The notes under the pieces are model-generated. The model was not told where the DNA came from and did no database searches. It saw nothing but the letters and a program-made list of their open reading frames with translations. From contig JAUWHC010000078.1 of NCBI GenBank assembly GCA_030606095.1, positions 1-8,994 on the forward strand: 8,994 nucleotides of DNA, in the 5' to 3' direction. How positions within the stretch are numbered: position 1 is the stretch's first letter; each line of letters starts with the position of its first letter. Positions 1 through 6,099 of the stretch are shown one piece after another. A program made the translations under genes and the position numbers. The stretch is from Promethearchaeota archaeon. GTDB lineage: Archaea > Asgardarchaeota > Lokiarchaeia > Sigyniarchaeales > SOKP01.

Positions 1-3000
1 TTGAAATTCAAAAACTTGTGTCAAAGTTAGAAATTAATCCAGATAATCAATTTGCATTTGTAAGTCAAGGCAAAATCGATACTATTAAAAGCTTAAAACC
101 GATCGAACTATGTTCCTTTTTAGAAGAGGGAATTGGGCTTAAAGGTTTACGAGAGGAGATTTTACAACAAAAAAATAGCGTATTTACATTAAACACAGAG
201 TTTAAATCTTTAATTACGCGGAAAAACTCTTTAAATATAAACCTCGACTTCTTAATGCCAAAATTAGAACGATTAGATGAGAAAAATAAATTACTTGAAA
301 TTAGAAAAAAGTATAACGATGAACTATTATGGGCAAATAAGAGCATGCTTCAGAAAGAAATTGAGGTTCTCGAGTTAAATGTCAAAAAAAGTCAAGATCA
401 AATAAATATGATTACCAATGAAATTGACAAGTATCGAAATGTAATTAAAGAAAAAGAGAAAAAAATTTCTGAAATAGATAGCAACCTTATTAGTTCGTCA
501 AAAAAAGTAGGAGAATTAAATTACAGAAAAAAAGAATTAGTTAATAAAATAGATGCGTGGCAGAATGAAAAAATAAGAGCAAAGCAAGAATTGGACGTCT
601 TATCTGGAAAAATCTCTGAATATGAAAAAATAATAGATAAGCTAGAGAAGCAGAAACAAAATATAATAAGTGAGAGCGACATAGTTAAAAAGAAGAAAAT
701 TTCAATTAAAAGCAAAATTGATAAATTAATTAAAGAACAAAATGAAATTACGATAAAGATTAAAGAGAATCAAGATTTTTTAGAAAAATATAACCAGTTA
801 ACCTATGAAAAGGAAACTAATGTCAGGAAAATCCAAGACAATGAAAACAATATTACAAATACTAAAAAAGACATCAATGATATTTTTCAGAGTTTGACTG
901 ACATAGATTACAAACTAGAAAAGAATAGGTGGTTTTTAGAAAATCCTACAAAAGATTTATTGACCCAACTCGATAAAGACCTTAAGAAAGTAACCGTAAG
1001 CTTATTCAAATTAATATCTGAAGTGGAACAGTTAGAATATGAAAAAACAAAAAAGATTATAAAATTCAAACGACTCCAAACTGCGTTAAGAGAACGCAAA
1101 ATTGTTCTCTCGTCTAATATTAACATTCTTAAAGAGGAAATTAAGAAAAGAGAACTAGATGATAGAGTTAAAGGACCAATAATTGAATATTTAAAATACG
1201 ACGACGAGTTAAGCTATGCTATTGAATCAGTTTTGGGAGAAAGGTTACTTAATAGCTTTATTACGAACGATTGGGATACTCTAAATTTAGTAGAGAAAAT
1301 AAAAAAGAAATATAATGCTTATTGCAATATATATATACCAAAGGATGTTAGAGTTGCTCCATTACCAAAGATTATGGCACAGGGTGTAATTGGCTATTTA
1401 GCGGAATTAATTAAAGTTATTGGTGGTGATTTAGACGTCCAAAAAGTTATTTATTCAAAAATTAAAAATTGTGTTGTTGTCAGGGATGACCTCTCTGCAA
1501 AAGAACTTTATAAAATCCATAATTTCAAAGGTAAGTGTGTGACTTTAAAAGGAAAACAAATTATATCGTATAAATACGCATACGAAAGTCCATTTATAAA
1601 ACGACTTAAAGGGTTATTAAGTCCTGGAACTCAAAAAGAACAATCAAACCTTTTGGAAAAAGAAATTAAATCGCTAAACGATAACATTTTAGAGCTAAAA
1701 GTAAAACAATCACAGTTAGATAAGTTGCAAGGTGAGATTTTCAGGAAAAAAGAATCGTTTAACGACCTTTTATACAATTTCAAACAAAAAGAAAGGCTGA
1801 CTTCAAAAAAAAATCAGTTTTATAATTTAGTTTATTCACTAGAACAAAACATTACAGAGACAAACGAGAAAATTGAAGGTATAGTAAAAATAATAAACGA
1901 GTTAGAATCCCAAAAAGAACCCCAATTTTTTAAATGGAACGAAAGAATAAGGGAAATACCTATCGAACTAAACGATCTAAATAATGAATTAAAAAGATGG
2001 GATACAATATTAGATGGCAATCTAGGAACATTAAAAGATATTGATGTAAGGATAACCCCCAATAAAAACGAATTAAGAACATTAAAAAATGATTTCGATT
2101 CAAAAAAAGTAAATTTCAAAAACTCGGATAAAAAAGCATTTGAAATATATAGAAAATTAGACGCTATTGATGAAGAGATTAGCAAAGTAAACGCTAATAT
2201 CTTAAGTTTTCAAGACCAAAAAGTAGTATTTCAAAAAGATAAGAACGAAATCGATAAAATGCATATTCAACAAAAATTAAACTTGGAGCAAGAAAATTTT
2301 AAGCTATCTTCTATTAAACTTGAATTTGGAGCGAAGAAAAACGATTTAGAACGCATCAATTCTGAAATAGGTCCCTTAGTTTCAGAAAAAAAAATGATTA
2401 TTCGCTCAATAGAGGAAATTAACGAAGATGTATTAATTATCGACAAAAAGCTGTTGAATTACTTAGATGTTGATGATTCGATTTTAGTAGAAAAAGATCA
2501 GATTTTAACAGGGTTAAAAGAAATCACTAAAAATCAGAAAGACATAGAAAGAGATATAAAAGCTGCGATTAAAACTGAAAATAAACTTGAAGAAACATAT
2601 TACAACAAATTTAAATTAGCATTAAAAGACTTAAATTTAAAAATTAATCAAAAATTTATTTCCGCAAACATTAAAGCATATTGTACTCTGGATTTAATAG
2701 GAAATTTTGAAGAATTGGGAATAGAGATTAAAGCCGCCATCTCTAAGGCTCAATTAAAATCTTGTACCGCGTTAAGTGGAGGTCAGATTTCGATGATTTC
2801 TATTAGCTTAATTTTATCGCTTCAGGAGATCAAACCCTCTCCATTATGTATGTTTGACGAGGCAGGAATGTTTTTAGACGAAAAGAATTCCGAAGCTTCG
2901 TATCAAATGATAAAAACAACGATAGAACGTAATGCTATTCAAATGTTAATGTTTCTACCAAAATCTTCAAATCCATTATATTTACTTGCCGATAAGTTAA

Positions 3001-3074
3001 TTGGAGTCGCCAGAGTTGGCAAAAACGAAGTATCGACAATTTTCAATCCTAAAATAGTGAAAGAAAGCAAATGA
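1..3074 (+). CDS. smc: SMC-family chromosome-segregation ATPase, 5' end outside window
   Basis: The reading frame is open to the left edge, so the head's N-terminal part with Walker A lies outside; the GTG at 18 is not the true start. Residues are numbered from that GTG. The frame opens in the Q-loop region, where INPDNQFAFVSQGKID matches the SMC pattern. A long charged coiled coil follows (about 45-375), then a hinge (about 380-530, opening with VKGPIIEYLKY), then the return coiled coil (about 545-880). The C-terminal head has the ABC signature LSGGQ at 919-923 and Walker B ending in FDE with Asp947 and Glu948, so ATP hydrolysis looks possible. Two things are odd. The hinge ends GKQIISYKYAYES instead of the usual glycine-rich SG-x-TGG segment, and the H-loop histidine (ITHR in most SMCs) is missing from the LMFLPKSS stretch. 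It is the first visible gene of an SMC-kleisin-ScpB operon. The family call is secure; the subfamily is not. Confidence 0.95.
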   Translation, partial: EIQKLVSKLEINPDNQFAFVSQGKIDTIKSLKPIELCSFLEEGIGLKGLREEILQQKNSVFTLNTEFKSLITRKNSLNINLDFLMPKLERLDEKNKLLEIRKKYNDELLWANKSMLQKEIEVLELNVKKSQDQINMITNEIDKYRNVIKEKEKKISEIDSNLISSSKKVGELNYRKKELVNKIDAWQNEKIRAKQELDVLSGKISEYEKIIDKLEKQKQNIISESDIVKKKKISIKSKIDKLIKEQNEITIKIKENQDFLEKYNQLTYEKETNVRKIQDNENNITNTKKDINDIFQSLTDIDYKLEKNRWFLENPTKDLLTQLDKDLKKVTVSLFKLISEVEQLEYEKTKKIIKFKRLQTALRERKIVLSSNINILKEEIKKRELDDRVKGPIIEYLKYDDELSYAIESVLGERLLNSFITNDWDTLNLVEKIKKKYNAYCNIYIPKDVRVAPLPKIMAQGVIGYLAELIKVIGGDLDVQKVIYSKIKNCVVVRDDLSAKELYKIHNFKGKCVTLKGKQIISYKYAYESPFIKRLKGLLSPGTQKEQSNLLEKEIKSLNDNILELKVKQSQLDKLQGEIFRKKESFNDLLYNFKQKERLTSKKNQFYNLVYSLEQNITETNEKIEGIVKIINELESQKEPQFFKWNERIREIPIELNDLNNELKRWDTILDGNLGTLKDIDVRITPNKNELRTLKNDFDSKKVNFKNSDKKAFEIYRKLDAIDEEISKVNANILSFQDQKVVFQKDKNEIDKMHIQQKLNLEQENFKLSSIKLEFGAKKNDLERINSEIGPLVSEKKMIIRSIEEINEDVLIIDKKLLNYLDVDDSILVEKDQILTGLKEITKNQKDIERDIKAAIKTENKLEETYYNKFKLALKDLNLKINQKFISANIKAYCTLDLIGNFEELGIEIKAAISKAQLKSCTALSGGQISMISISLILSLQEIKPSPLCMFDEAGMFLDEKNSEASYQMIKTTIERNAIQMLMFLPKSSNPLYLLADKLIGVARVGKNEVSTIFNPKIVKESK

Positions 3075-3721
3075 CAGAAAATATAGATTTATCAGAGGAA
3101 TTAAATAAAAAGATCGAAATTATTAAGGATGACGTTCTTTCAGGTAAAACATCCTTGTTAGAATTAGAATTGAATCCTCTATTTCATGATCTAAAAGATT
3201 CACTTAGTATTTTCAACATCGAAAATTATTCCTTAACCTACAAAAACATGTGCGAATTACTCAACGAAAAATTCGAAGAATTAAAGAAATTACTAAGTTC
3301 TTTAAATATTGACGAAAAGTTCTATGAATTTATGAAGGCTCATCCTGGGGATGAGGAGATATTCGAGATTTTTAAAGGATGTTGGAGGAAAGTTTTTTAC
3401 ATAGATGGAATGTCGCTAAATTTCTTGGAGTACGCTTCAGATCGTTTTTGTAAAGAAAGGATAATGGAATATGAGATTAAGCATTTGAAAAAAGGAAAAA
3501 TAGACGACCAATTTTTATTAGAAATTCCAAAATATAAATTTACTGAAAAAATGACATCGTTCTTTAATAATATTAAAGAAAAACTCCCATGTTATTTTGA
3601 AGACGTCTTTGATGACGAGCTAGATCAAATGAAAGTCTACGAGTATTTTGTATATCTTTTGCACCTACTCCAGTTAGGCAAAATAAAATATCAAAAAGAA
3701 ACAAACACATTATATATTTGA
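3071..3721 (+). CDS. scpA: ScpA-like kleisin subunit of the SMC complex
   Basis: This 216-residue protein should bridge the two SMC heads. The best match is the C-terminal winged helix, about residues 185-216, where YFVYLLHLLQLGKIKY followed by a short hydrophobic end resembles the ScpA C-terminus that binds the SMC cap. The N-terminal third (about 22-75) is helical, as expected for the kleisin part that packs on the SMC neck. The middle is acidic and low in recognisable motifs. It is somewhat shorter than typical ScpA proteins (about 230-260 residues). The start ATG overlaps the SMC stop codon (ATGA), which implies translational coupling and suits a subunit made in proportion to SMC. The call rests on the C-terminal pattern together with gene order; sequence similarity to textbook ScpA is weak elsewhere. 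Confidence 0.75.
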   Translation: MTENIDLSEELNKKIEIIKDDVLSGKTSLLELELNPLFHDLKDSLSIFNIENYSLTYKNMCELLNEKFEELKKLLSSLNIDEKFYEFMKAHPGDEEIFEIFKGCWRKVFYIDGMSLNFLEYASDRFCKERIMEYEIKHLKKGKIDDQFLLEIPKYKFTEKMTSFFNNIKEKLPCYFEDVFDDELDQMKVYEYFVYLLHLLQLGKIKYQKETNTLYI

Positions 3722-3724
3722 GGT
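3720..3724 (+). promoter_or_regulatory. Shine-Dalgarno for the scpB-like gene
   Basis: GAGGT lies about 10 bases upstream of the ATG at 3735 and shares its GA with the TGA stop of the kleisin gene. Termination and re-initiation are therefore next to each other, which suits coupled translation of the complex and supports the ATG at 3735 as the start. Confidence 0.6.
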
Positions 3725-3734
3725 TATAAAGAAA

Positions 3735-4250
3735 ATGAATGAAATTTCAGTCCTAATGTATTTATTAAGTAGAAAGAAAAGTTTATATCAAATAGGAGCT
3801 ACAAAAGAAGAGATTTTAGAACAACTAAATGCGAGTTATAAGAACAAATCTATTTATTTCCAAAACCTAATTACTGGACTATCAACTTATCTTGAACCAC
3901 TAGGTTTTCAGATTAGGTTTAATCCTTTAGATTCTCATTGGTTTTTAAATTATGATCCTGAAATTTCGGAATTGATTTCAGCTAATCCCTTCGAAGGAAA
4001 GCCGAGTTTGGCAGCAACGCTATTATGTACATTAACTTTATGCCTTAAAAATTCGGGTGTTTCTTCAATTCATGAGATTAGTAAATTAAGACGCAAGAAA
4101 GATGTAAATGAAGATTTAAAAGCATTAGAAAAAAAAGGATATCTTTTAATTGATAAAAATAGCGGCCATGTATCATTGACTCCTTTGATAGGCTATCAAT
4201 TAGATATGCATAAGGTGTTTGTAAAATTAGCCTTAAAATTAAAAGAATAA
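3735..4250 (+). CDS. scpB: ScpB-like double winged-helix subunit of the SMC complex
   Basis: This 171-residue protein has the layout of ScpB, the kleisin-binding partner in SMC-ScpAB. A first winged helix covers about residues 1-80: a helix-turn-helix starting near GATKEEIL, then a wing around GFQIRFNP and HWFLNY. A second covers about 88-160, opening with KPSLAATLLCTLTL, which corresponds to the ScpB helix usually written LS-x-AALETLAII. This is followed by a recognition helix and EKKGYLLID. The conserved ScpB wing (GRPILYGTT) is not recognisable; GHVSLTPLIGYQL stands in its place. Length is slightly short for ScpB. A GAGGT Shine-Dalgarno overlaps the kleisin stop codon about 10 bases before the ATG, so the three genes look co-transcribed. 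The gene ends 24 bases before the convergent GTPase gene. Confidence 0.78.
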   Translation: MNEISVLMYLLSRKKSLYQIGATKEEILEQLNASYKNKSIYFQNLITGLSTYLEPLGFQIRFNPLDSHWFLNYDPEISELISANPFEGKPSLAATLLCTLTLCLKNSGVSSIHEISKLRRKKDVNEDLKALEKKGYLLIDKNSGHVSLTPLIGYQLDMHKVFVKLALKLKE

Positions 4251-4253
4251 GAG

Positions 4254-4259
4254 AAAAAA
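4254..4259 (-). terminator. possible U-tract terminator of the GTPase operon
   Basis: On the minus strand a run of six T followed by CTC lies about 15 bases past the GTPase stop codon. Archaeal RNA polymerase can terminate at U-rich tracts without a hairpin, and none is visible here. In DNA this AT-rich such tracts also occur by chance, so this is a weak call. Confidence 0.3.
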
Positions 4260-4274
4260 CATAAATTTATTGAT

Positions 4275-4910
4275 TTAACGAGATGTTGTTATCTCTAAAA
4301 TCATCTCGGCAACATGGTTATTGAATTCCTCAACCTCTTCAAAATTAGAAACAGTTTCACCGCAAGTTATAAAATAATCAGAAACCGATATTTTTCTTTT
4401 ATTAAAGAAGTTAGTAATCTTGCTTTTAATATCTTCTAAACCTTTATCTCTGTCTCCCTCAAGTAAATCAATTTTGTTTATACAAACGGATATCTTTTCA
4501 GGAAAGAACCTAACATCTGTGAAAAATTCGAATTGCCGTTCTAATTCGCGATCCAAAGAAAATACAGCTATAATCTGAGTTGCGATACGAGAGATAGTAA
4601 TTATTCCCATTTTAACAACTGCCCTTTGCCGATCTCCTCCTGGGGCGAAGATGGTATGTGCTTTTCCCGATTTATCTTCTCTAAAAACAATTCTATTTGG
4701 ATGAATTGTTTTAGTTTCTTTTTGATTAAGAGAATCTTCTTTATCCCCTCCGGGCACTGTTGCTTCTCCAGAAAAATCAGTCTTTATCACTGTACATTTC
4801 TGTCCTCCTTTAACTTTTTCTATGTCACCAACTTTTAAATATCTTACGAAAAGACGGAGAATACTCGTTTTACCAACGCTAATATCTCCTAATAATCCAA
4901 TATTGACCAT
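4275..4910 (-). CDS. Small GTPase, SAR1/Ras-like (COG2229-like)
   Basis: This 211-residue protein is a compact single-domain P-loop GTPase. The Walker A/G1 motif is at the extreme N-terminus (GDISVGKTS, residues 8-16), after a short beta strand. G4 is NKID (145-148) after a hydrophobic strand, and a G5-like ITCGET lies near 181-186. The G3 position, normally D-x-x-G, reads APGGD (89-93) after a hydrophobic strand; the usual aspartate is absent, as in some SAR1-like prokaryotic GTPases with GTPGQ at this point. A second PGGD occurs at 53-56 in the region expected to hold switch I. No lipidation motif, signal peptide or membrane segment is visible, so it is probably cytoplasmic. The start has a very strong Shine-Dalgarno and follows the upstream gene's TAA after one base. 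The neighbour is likely its regulator or effector, but that is inferred from position alone. Confidence 0.85.
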   Translation of the reverse strand: MVNIGLLGDISVGKTSILRLFVRYLKVGDIEKVKGGQKCTVIKTDFSGEATVPGGDKEDSLNQKETKTIHPNRIVFREDKSGKAHTIFAPGGDRQRAVVKMGIITISRIATQIIAVFSLDRELERQFEFFTDVRFFPEKISVCINKIDLLEGDRDKGLEDIKSKITNFFNKRKISVSDYFITCGETVSNFEEVEEFNNHVAEMILEITTSR

Positions 4911-4911
4911 T

Positions 4912-5724
4912 TTATAGCTCCTCCGATAGTAGTTTATTTAAGAGGCGTTCGTAATCCTCAATTAAATATTGGCCTAAATACGCATTATTATGCGCTTCGA
5001 TGAGTGCGATTAGAACTTCTTTTAAATTTTTAGCATTATTAGCATACTTTTGTAGGTTTTCTGGTGTAGGCTCTTCTTCAAACTCTCTCGCTTTTTCCTC
5101 AAAACCAAACTTAGCGCGCTCAGGCAAAGAGTCGAAAAATCCAAAAGCTGAATATCCTTGATACTGGAAAAACACGAAAAATCTGGTCTTAATAGAAGAG
5201 ATAACTTTTGTTAAATAAGCCGAGGGATATATCTCCCCTAATATGAGTTCATCATCTTGTTCGATTACAAAGTAGGGAGAAATTGGCGAAACTTGGCTTC
5301 CATACATTTCTTTTGGAGGGAGCGAAATAAATGGTAATTTTTCTGCTACAATAGTCCATAGATCTTCCCTTTTCTTTTCTAACAATATGTCTTTAATCTC
5401 TTCGTAAGCGAAGTAAAAATCTGCTTGTAGAGCAAGTAATGAACTTAGATAAACTGAAAGAGAAGCAAATGTAGCTTCAAGTAACGGCCTTCTACCCTCA
5501 TCAGAATTAGAAGGTTTTACTGCACCTCTCCATGCCCGAAGCCCCGTGTATACAAAACCTTTAACATCAAAAAAACTTCCAGAAAGAAAAATAAACGAGG
5601 GAGCAACACCTTTCTTTTCTGTTAATAGAGTTCTCGATTTATTGATAAGTGTATCCTCTAGATTTTTATCGTTAAACTTTGAATGAATTACAGGCATCAT
5701 CAAAAATTTTTTCTTCTTTGCCAT
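4912..5724 (-). CDS. Unrecognised 270-residue protein, operon partner of the GTPase
   Basis: I do not recognise this family. The protein starts with a lysine run (MAKKKKF) and has no convincing signal peptide. Residues 42-65 are hydrophobic and aromatic (PSFIFLSGSFFDV). Residues 81-107 form a long hydrophobic, probably buried helix rich in Ala, Leu and Ser. Residues 150-198 look like beta strands, with FVIEQDDELILGEIY and a Phe-rich stretch (RFFVFFQYQGYSAFGFF). The C-terminal 70 residues are acidic and helical. No catalytic motif, metal site or nucleotide-binding loop is visible. It sits one base upstream of a small GTPase in the same operon, so a role as its partner, effector or regulator is plausible but unproven. 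The ATG at 5724 is favoured because a TATA-like box lies about 26 bases before it. An alternative start at Met9 or Met10 cannot be excluded. Confidence 0.8.
   Translation of the reverse strand: MAKKKKFLMMPVIHSKFNDKNLEDTLINKSRTLLTEKKGVAPSFIFLSGSFFDVKGFVYTGLRAWRGAVKPSNSDEGRRPLLEATFASLSVYLSSLLALQADFYFAYEEIKDILLEKKREDLWTIVAEKLPFISLPPKEMYGSQVSPISPYFVIEQDDELILGEIYPSAYLTKVISSIKTRFFVFFQYQGYSAFGFFDSLPERAKFGFEEKAREFEEEPTPENLQKYANNAKNLKEVLIALIEAHNNAYLGQYLIEDYERLLNKLLSEEL
4918..4924 (-). promoter_or_regulatory. Strong Shine-Dalgarno for the GTPase gene
   Basis: The minus strand reads GGAGGAG about 7 bases before the ATG at 4910. It lies inside the last codons of the upstream gene and complements the 16S anti-SD. 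It fixes the start codon and shows that this internal operon gene uses SD-led initiation, unlike the apparently leaderless first gene. Confidence 0.8.
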
Positions 5725-5745
5725 TGTTCATACGCTCTAAATTTT

Positions 5746-5753
5746 TATTTAAA
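5746..5753 (-). promoter_or_regulatory. TATA-like box for the minus-strand GTPase operon
   Basis: The minus strand reads TTTAAATA, a good match to the archaeal TATA consensus, centred about 26 bases upstream of the ATG at 5724. That spacing would place the transcription start at or next to the start codon, giving a leaderless mRNA; no Shine-Dalgarno is seen there. The bases just upstream are not a good BRE, and the region is so AT-rich that chance matches are common. Confidence 0.45.
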
Positions 5754-5802
5754 AATAATATGAAATTCTGTATAATTAATTCTTTGTATTTTAATTAATC
5801 AT

Positions 5803-5988
5803 TATAATATCTTAATATAATAATCTTCAAATTATGCATACTTTTCAAACTTTATCAATTCAGCGTTTCTTAATTTCTTAAAGAGCTAATTTTAATGAAT
5901 CAATATAATATCTTTATACAATACATACTATTCAAACTTTATTTACTCCGCAGTTTATAGGTGGAATACATTTCACGAGCTAATAATT
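5803..5988. repeat. Pair of diverged direct repeats in the intergenic region
   Basis: The gene-free stretch 5725-6099 holds two diverged copies of a roughly 85-90 base unit. Shared blocks are TATAATATCTT (5803-5813 and 5904-5914, identical), a 19-base block matching at 18 positions (5837-5855 and 5924-5942), and GAGCTAAT (5883-5890 and 5977-5984). Spacing between blocks differs by about 7-14 bases, so small insertions or deletions have accumulated. Apart from this, the proposed TATA box and a possible coding fossil, I see no RNA gene or ORF of interest here. Confidence 0.5.
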
Positions 5989-6061
5989 CTCGTATTTTTG
6001 TGGTTATTAAATCGTAATCATCGATAGAGCTTAAATTAGAAATAGTAATATATTCGATTAA
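5939..6061 (-). pseudogene. Possible coding fossil (40 codons, no start)
   Basis: On the minus strand a stop-to-stop frame of 40 codons has no start codon near its beginning but a protein-like composition, including SSIDDYDLITTKIRELLARE and a basic end (YKLRSK) before TAA. It lies just downstream of the HNH gene's stop and could be the 3' remnant of a disrupted gene. The frame is short, but in DNA this AT-rich random frames are usually shorter. I cannot name a parent family and the call is tentative. Confidence 0.25.
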
Positions 6062-6099
6062 TTAAAGTATTAATCCAATGTGATGATAGAAATAAGAAA

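Noticed and set aside
65..2185. Minus-strand open frames within the SMC gene
   Set aside because: They are rich in Phe, Ser and Leu, the expected antisense image of Lys/Glu-rich coiled coil, and show no initiation signals.
1..4250. Wadjet/MksBEF-type plasmid defence system
   Set aside because: Gene order is SMC, kleisin, ScpB-like rather than the Jet order, the small subunits resemble ScpA/ScpB, and no Toprim nuclease (JetD) gene is in view.
5803..5988. CRISPR array
   Set aside because: There are only two diverged units of about 90 bases, with no short identical repeats, no regular spacers and no cas genes nearby.
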